From assembly GCA_963782985.1 (NCBI GenBank), contig CAWALU010000010.1, forward strand, positions 124,001-188,000: a stretch of DNA of 64,000 nucleotides, written 5' to 3'. Origin of the DNA: CAVSWT01 sp963782985 (GTDB taxonomy: Bacteria; Bacteroidota; Ignavibacteria; Ignavibacteriales; Ignavibacteriaceae). Both the position numbers and the translations under genes were made by a program. The notes under the pieces are model-generated. The model was not told the DNA's origin and made no database searches. It saw only the letters and a program-made list of their open reading frames with translations. Positions 43,956 through 52,811 of this stretch are shown here, in pieces (the stretch's first letter is position 1; each line of letters begins with the position of its first letter).

Positions 43956-45059
43956 ATGACATTATTTGCGGTAATTATTATACTTATTGCATTCTTTTTA
44001 GCGGCTAACGCAGTGATTTTTTTTAGCTTGACTAATTTATTTTTAGTAAAAAATTTGTTGAGTGAAAATGAATTCCATCTTAAAAAAAATAATATTTCTA
44101 TAATTATATCCGCCCGCAATGAATCGAAAAATATCTCAAGCCTAATTGAATCATTAAAAAAAATAGATTATCCGCAAAGCAATTTTGAAGTTGTTTTAAT
44201 TGATGATCATTCGGACGACAATACTTATAGTTTAGCTGAATCGTCAATAGCACATATGGGAAACTTTTTCATCTTAAAAAATAGAAATGCAAAAAGGTTG
44301 GGGAAAAAAGGAGCGTTGACTTTTGGAATTACAAAAGCGCGATTTCCTTTTATAATAATTACCGATGCAGATTGTAACCCTAATGCCGGCTGGTTAAAAT
44401 CCTTCTCACAAAAATTTAATGAAGGAAATGATTTTGTTTTTGGAGCCGCGCCGTCTTATACCAGCAATAAATTTAGAAATAACATTTTTGTTTTTGAAAA
44501 TTTAAGAACCTCAATTTTAACTTTTGGATTGGCGCAAATTAAACTTCCATACTCTGCTGCAGCAAGGAGTTTCGGTTTTAAAAAAAATGCGTTTGAAGAA
44601 ATCGGCGGTTACAAAAATACTTTAGAAACTTTGAGCGGCGATGACGATTTGCTTCTGAGGGAAGCCGTAAAAAATAAAATGAATATTGGATTGGTAACAG
44701 AAAAAGATGCGTTTGTTTTTTCTTCAGCCAAAGAAACATTTAAAGAATATTTTATTCAAAAAACCAGGCACACAAAAACATCCTTTTATTATTTACCGAA
44801 ACAAAAATTAGTTTTAAGCTTTTGGCATTTATTAAATTTGATTTTTCTTTTTTCAATAGTTTTTGTTTTTGCTGATTTCATTTTTATTCTTCCTTTTCTA
44901 ATAAAAATTATTTGCGATGCACTTGTCGTTTTAAGTTTTCAAAAAAAGTTTGGTTATGATTTTAGCTTTTGGGAGATCCTTTTTCTTCAAATTACTTATG
45001 AACTAATAATTGTTATTAATTTTTTTAATGCGTTGTTTAGAAAAGATAAATGGAAGTAA
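43956..45059 (+). CDS. Membrane-bound GT2-family glycosyltransferase
   Basis: A 367-residue protein. A membrane helix lies at about 4-30. The GT-A domain follows (about 48-280), with ISIIISARNESKNISSLIESL, VVLIDDHSDDNT, the DxD motif ITDADCNP, TLSGDDDLLLREAV, and the acceptor-side QKTRHTK. Two or three membrane helices close the protein (about 288-360). The layout is that of GT2 enzymes acting on lipid-linked or membrane lipids. The sugar and acceptor are unknown. The next gene, a methyltransferase, starts 10 bases before this one stops if the first ATG is used. Confidence 0.85.
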   Translation: MTLFAVIIILIAFFLAANAVIFFSLTNLFLVKNLLSENEFHLKKNNISIIISARNESKNISSLIESLKKIDYPQSNFEVVLIDDHSDDNTYSLAESSIAHMGNFFILKNRNAKRLGKKGALTFGITKARFPFIIITDADCNPNAGWLKSFSQKFNEGNDFVFGAAPSYTSNKFRNNIFVFENLRTSILTFGLAQIKLPYSAAARSFGFKKNAFEEIGGYKNTLETLSGDDDLLLREAVKNKMNIGLVTEKDAFVFSSAKETFKEYFIQKTRHTKTSFYYLPKQKLVLSFWHLLNLIFLFSIVFVFADFIFILPFLIKIICDALVVLSFQKKFGYDFSFWEILFLQITYELIIVINFFNALFRKDKWK

Positions 45060-45064
45060 GCAGG

Positions 45065-45099
45065 AAAAGATCAAATATCAAAGGTCAAATGTCAAAAGC
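45065..45099. repeat. Array of five heptamers (consensus CAAAxGT)
   Basis: AAAAGAT, CAAATAT, CAAAGGT, CAAATGT and CAAAAGC follow one another at 7-base period. The inverse-complement type (TTTTGAC) recurs before tdk (46474-46501) and punA (48521-48555). Here the array overlaps the end of the glycosyltransferase region and the possible start of the methyltransferase. Confidence 0.55.
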
Positions 45100-45931
45100 C
45101 TGTTTCAATGATATTAAAATTCAAAATGCGGCATATTTTGATGAGTCTCATCCCAATTATAAAAGATGGGAAAAAGGGAGAAAATTATCTTATGAACGCG
45201 GCAAGTTTGTTTTAGAACTTTTAGAAAATTTTATCACGCCTAAAAATTTAACAGTTTTAGATATAGGTTCAGGCTGGGGCGGAACTTCAAAAGTATTTTC
45301 TGAGAATAATTTCGTCGTAAGTTTTGATTTGAATTTGTTGCGGCTTCAAAATCAAACCAAACAAAAAAATAATTTAAGTATTGTGAATGGCGATGCGTTA
45401 TTTCTTCCATTTAAAAATCGAACCTTTGATGTTATTATTTTGCAAGATGTAATTGAACACTTGCCTCATTTAAAACATTTTTCCGAATCATTAAATAAAA
45501 TTTTAATGAAGGATGGAATTATTTTTTTAAGTACTCCGAATAAATTTTCAATTGTAAATTTTATTTCGGATCCGCATTGGGGTATGCCTTTCGCCGCTTT
45601 GTTTAAAAGGCAAAATGTTAAAAAGTATTTTTTAAAATATTTTAGAAAGAATGATCAACACAGAAATGATATCGCGCAACTTCTTTCATTAGAGCAAATA
45701 AAAGGAATCTTTAATGCCAATTTCGACATCAGCTTAAATACAAAATTTGCAGTTAAAAAATTGTTTGAAGGAAATAAAGGAATTGTGTGGAGCAGCTTTC
45801 ATATTTCATTAATTGAAGTTTTAAAATTATTTTATTTGGATAAAACAATCATCAAACTTTCAAACGATAAATTTGGATTCATCAATAGATTTTTCACGCC
45901 TACGTTTTATTTTATTTTAAAAAAGAAATGA
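45089..45931 (+). CDS. Class I SAM-dependent methyltransferase
   Basis: About 280 residues from ATG 45089 (MSKACFNDIKIQNAAYFDESH). An earlier in-frame ATG at 45050 would add 13 residues translated from the heptamer array, which is why I prefer the later start. The SAM-binding core is VLDIGSGWGGTSKVF (motif I), FDLNLLRLQNQ, NGDALFLPF and DVIILQDVIEHLPHL. A C-terminal region of about 120 residues ends in a hydrophobic patch (FFTPTFYFIL). The substrate is unknown. Its pairing with a GT2 glycosyltransferase suggests modification of a surface glycan or glycolipid. Confidence 0.8.
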   Translation: MSKACFNDIKIQNAAYFDESHPNYKRWEKGRKLSYERGKFVLELLENFITPKNLTVLDIGSGWGGTSKVFSENNFVVSFDLNLLRLQNQTKQKNNLSIVNGDALFLPFKNRTFDVIILQDVIEHLPHLKHFSESLNKILMKDGIIFLSTPNKFSIVNFISDPHWGMPFAALFKRQNVKKYFLKYFRKNDQHRNDIAQLLSLEQIKGIFNANFDISLNTKFAVKKLFEGNKGIVWSSFHISLIEVLKLFYLDKTIIKLSNDKFGFINRFFTPTFYFILKKK

Positions 45932-46008
45932 AAACTAAGCCGGTAAAGTTTAAGTTTGATTTAAAAATCATTTGCTCTATTTTTATAACGTTAAAAAATT
46001 AAAGATGA

Positions 46009-46401
46009 ATGGATAATAAAACTCTCGCTCTAAAAGCCGTTGAAGCAAAATCAAATTCGCTTCCCACATATTCTAAGTTTCACGTAGGGGCGGCGCTTCT
46101 AACTGAAAACGGAAAAGTTTATCTCGGCGGAAACATTGAAACAAGCTCATACAGCCTTACAATCTGCGCGGAGCGGACTGCAATATTTAAAGCAATTTCA
46201 GAAGGCGAGCGGAATTTTAAATCAATTGCAATAGCCAGCGATGACAAAAATTTTTGCCCGCCCTGCGGTTCGTGCAGACAAGTTATAAGCGACCTTTGCG
46301 GAAATATTGATGTAGTAATGATTAATCATCAGGATGAATTAAAAATTGTAAAATTGTCGGAACTGCTTCCACTTCCTTTCGGCGATGAAAATCTTAAATA
46401 A
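46009..46401 (+). CDS. cdd: Cytidine deaminase
   Basis: A 130-residue homotetrameric-type cytidine deaminase. Substrate and zinc motifs are FHVGAALLTENG, GGNIETSS, TICAERTAIFKAISEG with zinc ligand Cys53 and catalytic Glu55, and PPCGSCRQVI with Cys86 and Cys89. It turns cytidine and deoxycytidine into uridine and deoxyuridine in the cytoplasm. It opens a nucleoside-salvage group that continues with thymidine kinase, a nucleoside transporter and purine nucleoside phosphorylase, all on the plus strand. Confidence 0.95.
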   Translation: MDNKTLALKAVEAKSNSLPTYSKFHVGAALLTENGKVYLGGNIETSSYSLTICAERTAIFKAISEGERNFKSIAIASDDKNFCPPCGSCRQVISDLCGNIDVVMINHQDELKIVKLSELLPLPFGDENLK

Positions 46402-46473
46402 TTAATTAAGTTGAAATTTAAAATCTAAATTTTTGTTAAATAATTCCTGTGTAATAATATTTATTAATTTTTG

Positions 46474-46501
46474 TTTTGGATTTTGATTTTCGACTTTTGA
46501 C
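46474..46501. repeat. Array of four heptamers (TTTTGAC type) before tdk
   Basis: TTTTGGA, TTTTGAT, TTTCGAC and TTTTGAC run at 7-base period and end 14 bases before the tdk start. The same unit occurs before punA and, inverted, before the methyltransferase gene. Confidence 0.5.
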
Positions 46502-46515
46502 TTTTAAAAAGTATT

Positions 46516-47091
46516 ATGGAACCAACATTGCATTCAATACCAAAGGAAACCGGCTGGATTGAAGTTATAACCGGCTGTATGTTCAGCGGTAAAACTGAAG
46601 AATTAATTCGCAGATTAAAAAGGGCGCAAATCGCAAAACAATCGGTTAAAATTTTCAAACCTAAAATAGATAATCGTTTTTCCGAAACGGCAATTGTATC
46701 TCACAATGAACAGCAGCTTCCCTCAATAATGATTGACGAGGCAATTGAAATTTATTCTCTCTCAAAAGATGCGCAAGTAATTGGAATTGACGAAGCGCAA
46801 TTTTTTTCAAATGAACTTGTTTCCATCTGCAATACTTTGGCAAATGAAGGGAAGAGAATAATTGTTGCCGGACTTGATCAGGATTATAAAGGCGCGCCCT
46901 TTGAGCCGATTCCTCAATTATTATCTGTCGCAGAATACATTACAAAATCACTTGCAATTTGTGTGGAGTGCGGAAATCCCGCTGACCGAACACAGCGCAA
47001 AACTCATTCGTCGGAAAGAGTTATTGTAGGCGCTTCAGATATTTACGAAGCGCGGTGCAGAAAATGTCATTACATTCCGGAAGAAGATTAA
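46516..47091 (+). CDS. tdk: Thymidine kinase
   Basis: A 191-residue type II thymidine kinase. It has Walker A GCMFSGKT (20-27), IDEAQFF with the Walker B-like Asp92 and catalytic Glu93, the lasso region with ICVECGNPA, and the second zinc pair in EARCRKCHY. It phosphorylates thymidine and deoxyuridine with ATP. The gene is followed after 9 bases by the nucleoside transporter. It lies 114 bases after cdd. Confidence 0.95.
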   Translation: MEPTLHSIPKETGWIEVITGCMFSGKTEELIRRLKRAQIAKQSVKIFKPKIDNRFSETAIVSHNEQQLPSIMIDEAIEIYSLSKDAQVIGIDEAQFFSNELVSICNTLANEGKRIIVAGLDQDYKGAPFEPIPQLLSVAEYITKSLAICVECGNPADRTQRKTHSSERVIVGASDIYEARCRKCHYIPEED

Positions 47092-47100
47092 AGGATAAAT

Positions 47101-48453
47101 ATGGATTTTATTTCATTGCTTAGGGGAATGGGTGGAATTCTTATAATTTTAGGAATAGCTTTTCTTCTATCTAACAACAAAAAAATTATAAATTGGAAAC
47201 TTGTCGGCGGCGGATTTTTACTGCAATTTATTTTTGCAATCCTAATCATTAAAGGCGATTATTTAAGAAGTTTTTTTGCGCCGTTCGGATGGGCAAAAGA
47301 TTTTTTTAGCTGGGTCAGCGGCGGCTTTGTCCTGGTTTTAAATTTTACTACTGAAGGCGCGCAATTTGTTTTTGGCAATCTTGCATTAAGCCCCGGCAGC
47401 CCCGGCAGCTTAGGAATGTTTTTCGCTTTCCAGGTTTTACCCACGATAATTTTCTTCGCCAGCTTAATGGGAATTTTATATTATCTCGGCGTGATGCAGA
47501 GGATTGTTCAGGGGATGGCTTGGGTAATGGCAAAAGTAATGGGCACCAGCGGCGCCGAATCGCTTTCGGTTACAGCTAATATTTTTGTGGGACAAACGGA
47601 AGCGCCATTAATGATTAAGCCTTATATAAAGGGAATGACCAAAAGTGAAATTTTAACAGTAATGATTGGCGGAATGGCTACCATCGCGGGCGGAGTGATG
47701 GCTGCTTATATAAAAATACTTGGCGATTCTTACGCGCAAACTTTGGGAATTTCCGTTCCGGAAGCGCAGCATTTATTTGCTACACATTTGCTTGGCGCCA
47801 GCGTTATGGCGGCTCCCGCGGCGTTGGCAATTTCAAAAATATTATATCCCGAAACTACCGAGCCGGAAACTAAAGGTACTGTAAAAGTTAAAATTGAAAA
47901 AAATGCTTCTAACTTAATTGAAGCGGCAGCCGGCGGCGCAAGCGATGGGCTTATGCTGGCATTAAATGTCGGCGCGATGCTTATTGCTTTTGTAGCTTTA
48001 ATTGCTTTGGTTAATTATGGATTGCAATGGTTCGGAAATATTATCGGCGTTAATGATAATTTAATTGCAGTGTACGGCAATCCTTTAAATTTTCAATTAT
48101 TAATTGGATGGGTTCTGCAATATTTAGCGGTTGGCATTGGCGTGCCGTGGCATGACGCTTTAAATTTCGGAAGTTTAATTGGGACAAAAATAGTCCTAAA
48201 TGAATTTGTAGCTTATCTTGAAATGGGCAAGATGATTGCAGCTAAAACTCTCGTTTCCGAAAAAGCAATTTTAATGGCGACTTACGCATTATGCGGATTT
48301 GCAAATTTTAGTTCAATTGCAATTCAGATTGGCGGCATTGGTCCTTTGGCTCCTGAAAGAAAACCTGATATTGCCAAGCTCGGTATTAAAGCTGTTATCG
48401 GCGGCTCCCTTGCAACTTTAACAACCGCAACGCTTGCCGGTATACTTTTTTAA
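47101..48453 (+). CDS. Concentrative nucleoside transporter (NupC/CNT family)
   Basis: A 450-residue membrane protein with the CNT layout: three N-terminal helices, then FQVLPTIIFFASLMGILYYLGVMQ, the substrate/sodium region SGAESLSVTANIFVGQTEAPLMIKPYI, MTKSEILTVMIGGMATIAGGVMAAYI, and GFANFSSIAIQIGGIGPLAPERK near the end. It drives uptake of nucleosides with Na+ or H+ through the inner membrane. Its place between tdk and punA shows that imported nucleosides feed the salvage enzymes. Confidence 0.93.
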   Translation: MDFISLLRGMGGILIILGIAFLLSNNKKIINWKLVGGGFLLQFIFAILIIKGDYLRSFFAPFGWAKDFFSWVSGGFVLVLNFTTEGAQFVFGNLALSPGSPGSLGMFFAFQVLPTIIFFASLMGILYYLGVMQRIVQGMAWVMAKVMGTSGAESLSVTANIFVGQTEAPLMIKPYIKGMTKSEILTVMIGGMATIAGGVMAAYIKILGDSYAQTLGISVPEAQHLFATHLLGASVMAAPAALAISKILYPETTEPETKGTVKVKIEKNASNLIEAAAGGASDGLMLALNVGAMLIAFVALIALVNYGLQWFGNIIGVNDNLIAVYGNPLNFQLLIGWVLQYLAVGIGVPWHDALNFGSLIGTKIVLNEFVAYLEMGKMIAAKTLVSEKAILMATYALCGFANFSSIAIQIGGIGPLAPERKPDIAKLGIKAVIGGSLATLTTATLAGILF

Positions 48454-48520
48454 GTTCTGAAACTATTTCAAAAAAATTGGAAAAACTATTGACTCTAATT
48501 TCCTCATACAGATTTTTGCT

Positions 48521-48555
48521 CTTTGTACTTTGACTTTTGAATTTTGACCTTTGCT
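48521..48555. repeat. Array of five heptamers before punA
   Basis: CTTTGTA, CTTTGAC, TTTTGAA, TTTTGAC and CTTTGCT run without gaps at 7-base period and end 6 bases before the punA ATG. Position and unit match the array before tdk. Confidence 0.55.
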
Positions 48556-48561
48556 TAGCTT

Positions 48562-49386
48562 ATGAAATTAGACTTCGATTTTAAATATGAACCCATTATA
48601 AAATATCTTACAGAAGAATTTAAATTTAAACCTGAAGTTTCTTTAATTCTCGGGAGCGGATTAGGAGATTTTGCAAATGCGGTAACTATTCATAAGACAA
48701 TTGCTACAAAATCAATTCCCGGCTATCCTCCTTCAACAGTAATTGGGCATGAAGGCAAAATTCACTTCGCCGAATATTCACAAAAAAAACTTCTATTGTT
48801 TCAAGGGAGAATTCATTATTACGAAGGCTATAATTTTTCTGATTGTCTTTTGCCTGTTTATATTTCGCAAAGGCTCGGCTGCAAAAAAATCCTTTTAACA
48901 AACGCTGCGGGAGGCATTAACAAAATATTTAAGCCGGGCGATTTAATGCTTGCAAATTCTTTCAACGGCATAAATTTAATGAAGGAATTAGCGGAGTTAA
49001 TAGGATTAGCAAATGTAAAAACTAAAAATAGTTTTTTAGATTTTCCTTCAAAAAAAATAAATCAAATAACTCTAAAATCGGCAATGGAAGAAAATATAGA
49101 ATTGAAAGAAGGAGTTTATTTTTATACAAAAGGACCTTCATACGAAACTCCCGCTGAAATAAAAATGATTAGCAAGTTTGGCGGCGATGCAGTGGGAATG
49201 TCAACTGTTCATGAAGCTATTTTTTCCGCTTATTTGGGGATGGAAACAGCTTCTATTTCATGTATAACAAACTACGCCGCGGGAATCTCAAATCAAAAAT
49301 TATCTCATTCGGAAGTAACCGAAACTGCAAATCTCGTTAAAGATAAGTTTGAACGTTTAGTTAAAGCAATTATTAAAAACATATAA
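48562..49386 (+). CDS. punA: Purine nucleoside phosphorylase (PNP, trimeric type)
   Basis: A 274-residue protein with trimeric PNP motifs: SLILGSGLGDFANAV (phosphate loop), PGYPPSTVIGHEGKI, FQGRIHYYEGY, LTNAAGGINKIFKPGDLML, YTKGPSYETPAEIKM, GMSTVHEAIFSAYLG, and CITNYAAGISNQKLSHSEV with the base-binding Asn. It splits purine nucleosides with phosphate to the base and ribose 1-phosphate. It is the last gene of the salvage group. The enzyme could also act as a methylthioadenosine phosphorylase, but the GMSTVHEA loop favours PNP. Confidence 0.92.
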   Translation: MKLDFDFKYEPIIKYLTEEFKFKPEVSLILGSGLGDFANAVTIHKTIATKSIPGYPPSTVIGHEGKIHFAEYSQKKLLLFQGRIHYYEGYNFSDCLLPVYISQRLGCKKILLTNAAGGINKIFKPGDLMLANSFNGINLMKELAELIGLANVKTKNSFLDFPSKKINQITLKSAMEENIELKEGVYFYTKGPSYETPAEIKMISKFGGDAVGMSTVHEAIFSAYLGMETASISCITNYAAGISNQKLSHSEVTETANLVKDKFERLVKAIIKNI

Positions 49387-49522
49387 AATATTTGGTAAAT
49401 CCCCCAATATTTAAAAGTTTTACAATTCATTAATCGCTAATTTTATTGACTTTCTTTGACCATTCAGGTAATTTTGATGCTCAATTAATTTCGTCACACT
49501 ATTGAAGAAATAAAATTAAAAT

Positions 49523-51448
49523 ATGAAAGAATTCAGATTTAGAATTATTCTCATTCTTCTTTTCACTGGGCTAAGTTTCTATTTATTATATCCTACTTAT
49601 CAAGATTATCGAAATAACAAAAGCATTTCAGAAATTCTTGAAAAAGAAAAGACGCAGATAAAAGAATCCAACCCTGATTTAACCAAAGACCAGCTTGATT
49701 TAAGAACTAAAGTTTTTGAAGATAGTATCAAAAATGCTGATCCTTCAATTGCTAAAACAAGAGCTAAAAGAATTAAGCTTGGATTGGATTTACAGGGCGG
49801 TATGCGCGTGGTTCTTGAAGTAAATACAGCGGAGCTTCTTAAAAAACTTGTTAATAATCCCGACGACGCTTTTAAATCTGCAATGGCTGAAGCTGAAAAT
49901 GAAGCAAAGCAAACGGATGAATCTATTGTAGATATTTTTGGAAGAAAACTTGAAGAAAAGAAAATTAGGCTAAGTAGATATTTTGGAAATGTAAGAGAAG
50001 ATGATACTGAAATTTTAGATAAGCTGAAAAAGCAGGCTGAAGACGCCGTTAGTCGCGCGATGGAAATTATTAGAAACAGAGTTGATCAATATGGCGTATC
50101 CGAGCCTTCTATTCAACGCCAAGGCTCGCGCAGAATAATTGTTGAACTCCCCGGCGTGGCGAGAGAAGAAGAAGCAAAGCAGCTTTTACAAGGCACTGCC
50201 TTGCTGGAATTCAAATTGCTTAAGGATCCGGAATATACTTTTTCTGTAATGCAGAAAGTTGATAATGCTCTTTCCGGAAAAGATTTAACTGACTCTACAG
50301 CCACAGATACCGCCAAAGTTAAGGATGAAACTGCATCAACCGACTCGTCCGATCAGCTTTTAACCGATACGGAAAAAAGAGAAAAGTTTGAAAAAGAACA
50401 TCCGTTTTTTGGAATTGCAAATATTGATCCCCAGGGAAAAACAGCCGACGCTTATGTATTAGCTGACAATAGAGATAAGCTCCAATATTTATTAAACAGA
50501 CCCGATGTTCAAACGGCTATTCCAAACAATGTAAATTTTGCTTTTTCTGCAAAAACATTTACCAGCCAGGACGGAAGAAAATTTTATACTCTATATCTTG
50601 TAAATAAAGAACCGGAATTAACCGGCGGCGTAATAACCGACGCCAACGCTAATATTGATCCCACAACTTCTTCAGCCATAGTAAATATGACGATGAATTC
50701 CGAAGGCGCTTCTAACTGGGCGCGAATTACAGGCGCCAATGTTGGCAAACGCTGCGCAATTATTTTAGACAATGTCGTTTATTCTGCGCCGGTTATCCAA
50801 ACAAGAATTACGGGAGGCCGTTCGCAAATTTCCGGAATGGCAAATTTAGAAGAAGCAAAACTTTTGGAAATCGTTTTAAAAGCCGGAGCTTTGCCTGCCC
50901 CTGTTGATATAATTGAAGAAAGAACAGTTGGGCCTTCTCTCGGTCAAGATTCAATTAACAGCGGATTTTCATCTGCCTTGATTGGATATATTCTTGTAGG
51001 AATTTTTATGATTCTCTACTACCGAACTGCAGGAACTGTTGCAGCGGCGTCGCTTACTTTTACGGTGCTGTTTATACTTGGAGTTTTAGCGGGCTTCAGC
51101 GCTACTTTAACTTTACCCGGTATAGCCGGTATAATTTTAACTATTGGTATGGCGGTGGACGCTAACGTTCTTATCTACGAAAGAATAAGAGAAGAATTAG
51201 CAACCGGCAAAACAATTAAAGCTTCTGTTGACAGCGGATTTTCAAAAGCAAATTCCGCTATTATAGATTCAAACATAACCACCTTTTTTACAGGGATAAT
51301 TTTATACCAATTTGGCACGGGTCCGGTGCAAGGTTTTGCGCTAACTCTTATGATTGGTATTGTTTCCAGCTTATTCAGCGCATTGGTAATAGCGCGCTTA
51401 ATTTTTGATTATATGGTTTCTAAGGGCGCAAAAATAAACCTTGGTTAA
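49523..51448 (+). CDS. secD: Protein translocase subunit SecD
   Basis: A 641-residue membrane protein. The first helix (about 7-25) is followed by a large periplasmic domain that starts with the family motif LGLDLQGGMRVVLEV. The P1 head region holds AMEIIRNRVDQYGVSEPSIQRQG. The five remaining helices include VGPSLGQDSINSGFSSALIG and the proton-relay motif GMAVDANVLIYERIREEL. An insert of about 60 residues near 255-315 is low in complexity (rich in Asp, Thr and Ser). With SecF it pulls proteins through SecYEG using the proton gradient. secF follows 58 bases downstream. Confidence 0.95.
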   Translation: MKEFRFRIILILLFTGLSFYLLYPTYQDYRNNKSISEILEKEKTQIKESNPDLTKDQLDLRTKVFEDSIKNADPSIAKTRAKRIKLGLDLQGGMRVVLEVNTAELLKKLVNNPDDAFKSAMAEAENEAKQTDESIVDIFGRKLEEKKIRLSRYFGNVREDDTEILDKLKKQAEDAVSRAMEIIRNRVDQYGVSEPSIQRQGSRRIIVELPGVAREEEAKQLLQGTALLEFKLLKDPEYTFSVMQKVDNALSGKDLTDSTATDTAKVKDETASTDSSDQLLTDTEKREKFEKEHPFFGIANIDPQGKTADAYVLADNRDKLQYLLNRPDVQTAIPNNVNFAFSAKTFTSQDGRKFYTLYLVNKEPELTGGVITDANANIDPTTSSAIVNMTMNSEGASNWARITGANVGKRCAIILDNVVYSAPVIQTRITGGRSQISGMANLEEAKLLEIVLKAGALPAPVDIIEERTVGPSLGQDSINSGFSSALIGYILVGIFMILYYRTAGTVAAASLTFTVLFILGVLAGFSATLTLPGIAGIILTIGMAVDANVLIYERIREELATGKTIKASVDSGFSKANSAIIDSNITTFFTGIILYQFGTGPVQGFALTLMIGIVSSLFSALVIARLIFDYMVSKGAKINLG

Positions 51449-51506
51449 TTTTAAAAGATGATTTCCCTAATAAAGTATTCCTATTGCAAAAGGAGCAAAT
51501 TTATAA

Positions 51507-52646
51507 ATGCAAATATTTGAAAATATCAATTTCGATTTTTTAGGAAAAAGAAAAATATTTTACGCGGTCTCAGTGGGGCTGTTTCTTATTGGTCTAATAA
51601 ATATAATTTTCCGAGGATTAGTTTTTGGAATTGATTTCAAAGGCGGTTCTGAAATAGTTTTAGAATTTAATCAGCCTGTAAGTATTTCTGAGATAAGAAA
51701 AGATGTTGAAGGATTAGGGCTTGGTAATATTGAATTAAAAACTTTCGGAAGCGAGAGAGGAATTTTATTTAAAACTGAATTACAGGAGCTTCCAAAACAA
51801 ATTTTTCCCAAGGTTATTCAATCGGTAAATTCAGAAATAGAAAAGGACTTTCCCGGGTTGAGCACGCAGATTGTTGATTCTTCGGCTACTTCAGTAACAT
51901 ATCAATTCCCTAATGCCGATACTACAAATCGCGTGGTTGATCAACTAAATAATGCAGGGTTCGACGTAAGTGAAGAATCGGCTGAACCAACAAATACAAG
52001 AGCCTCGGTTAATTTAGGAATTGCTTCATGGATTAAGGAAAATCTTCGTGAGAAGTTTAAAGACAATCCTTTCAAAGTTTTGAAAGAAGAAAAAGTCGGA
52101 CCTAAAGTGGGTAAGGAATTAAAACAGGATGCTGTAATTGCCATTTTACTTTCGTTAGTTGTAATACTTATTTATCTCGGTTTCAGATTTAAATTTATTT
52201 TTGCATTGGGTGCGGTGCTGGCTTTATTCCACGACGTACTAATTACACTTGGTTTATATTCCATACTTTATAATGTTATCCCTGGATTGAATCTGGAAAT
52301 TGATTTGACAATTGTGGCGGCATTTTTAACACTTGTTGGTTATTCAATTAATGATACTGTGATTGTATTTGATAGGGTAAGAGAGAATTTGAAAATTCAC
52401 AAAACCATGCCTATAATGGAAGTTATGAATATGGCGATTAACAGGACTATGAGCCGAACAATTCTAACTGGCGGCACAACATTAATGACGGTTTTAGTTT
52501 TGTTGATTTTCGGCGGCGAGGTTTTAAGAGCTTTTGCCTTTACCTTATTCTTTGGTATTGTAATCGGAACTTACTCATCAATATTTGTAGCCAGCGCTTT
52601 GGTTTTAGAATACGCTTATAAGACAAAACAAAAAGTTCAGTTTTAA
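51507..52646 (+). CDS. secF: Protein translocase subunit SecF
   Basis: A 379-residue membrane protein with helix 1 at about 18-36 followed by GIDFKGGSEIVLEF. A periplasmic domain of about 170 residues follows, then five helices with KVGPKVGKELKQDAVIAILLSLVVILIY and the proton-relay motif SINDTVIVFDRVRENL. CAAAAGGAGCAAA before the start is one of the clearer ribosome sites in this window. It works with SecD. The transcript ends in a hairpin 22 bases past the stop. Confidence 0.95.
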   Translation: MQIFENINFDFLGKRKIFYAVSVGLFLIGLINIIFRGLVFGIDFKGGSEIVLEFNQPVSISEIRKDVEGLGLGNIELKTFGSERGILFKTELQELPKQIFPKVIQSVNSEIEKDFPGLSTQIVDSSATSVTYQFPNADTTNRVVDQLNNAGFDVSEESAEPTNTRASVNLGIASWIKENLREKFKDNPFKVLKEEKVGPKVGKELKQDAVIAILLSLVVILIYLGFRFKFIFALGAVLALFHDVLITLGLYSILYNVIPGLNLEIDLTIVAAFLTLVGYSINDTVIVFDRVRENLKIHKTMPIMEVMNMAINRTMSRTILTGGTTLMTVLVLLIFGGEVLRAFAFTLFFGIVIGTYSSIFVASALVLEYAYKTKQKVQF

Positions 52647-52667
52647 TTTTAACAGACGTCAAAATTT

Positions 52668-52698
52668 AAAGCCGGAAGATTTATCTTTCGGCTTTTTT
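52668..52698 (+). terminator. Rho-independent terminator after secF
   Basis: AAAGCCGGAAG and CTTTCGGCTTT pair, with one G-T wobble, around a short A/T loop. The run TTTTTT follows on the plus strand. It closes the secDF transcript. Confidence 0.85.
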
Positions 52699-52811
52699 GT
52701 TTTAAAAATTCTATAAAGATTGGATGGTTGACTGTTGAAAAAACAATTGGTAAGATTAGAGCAGGTAATTTATCTCCTTATTTTTAAATAAAATTAAGCG
52801 AGGGGTCTTCA

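Noticed and set aside
45065..48555. Possible CRISPR-like array from the heptamer repeats
   Set aside because: Units are 7 bases, contiguous and imperfect, with no spacers and no cas genes in the window.
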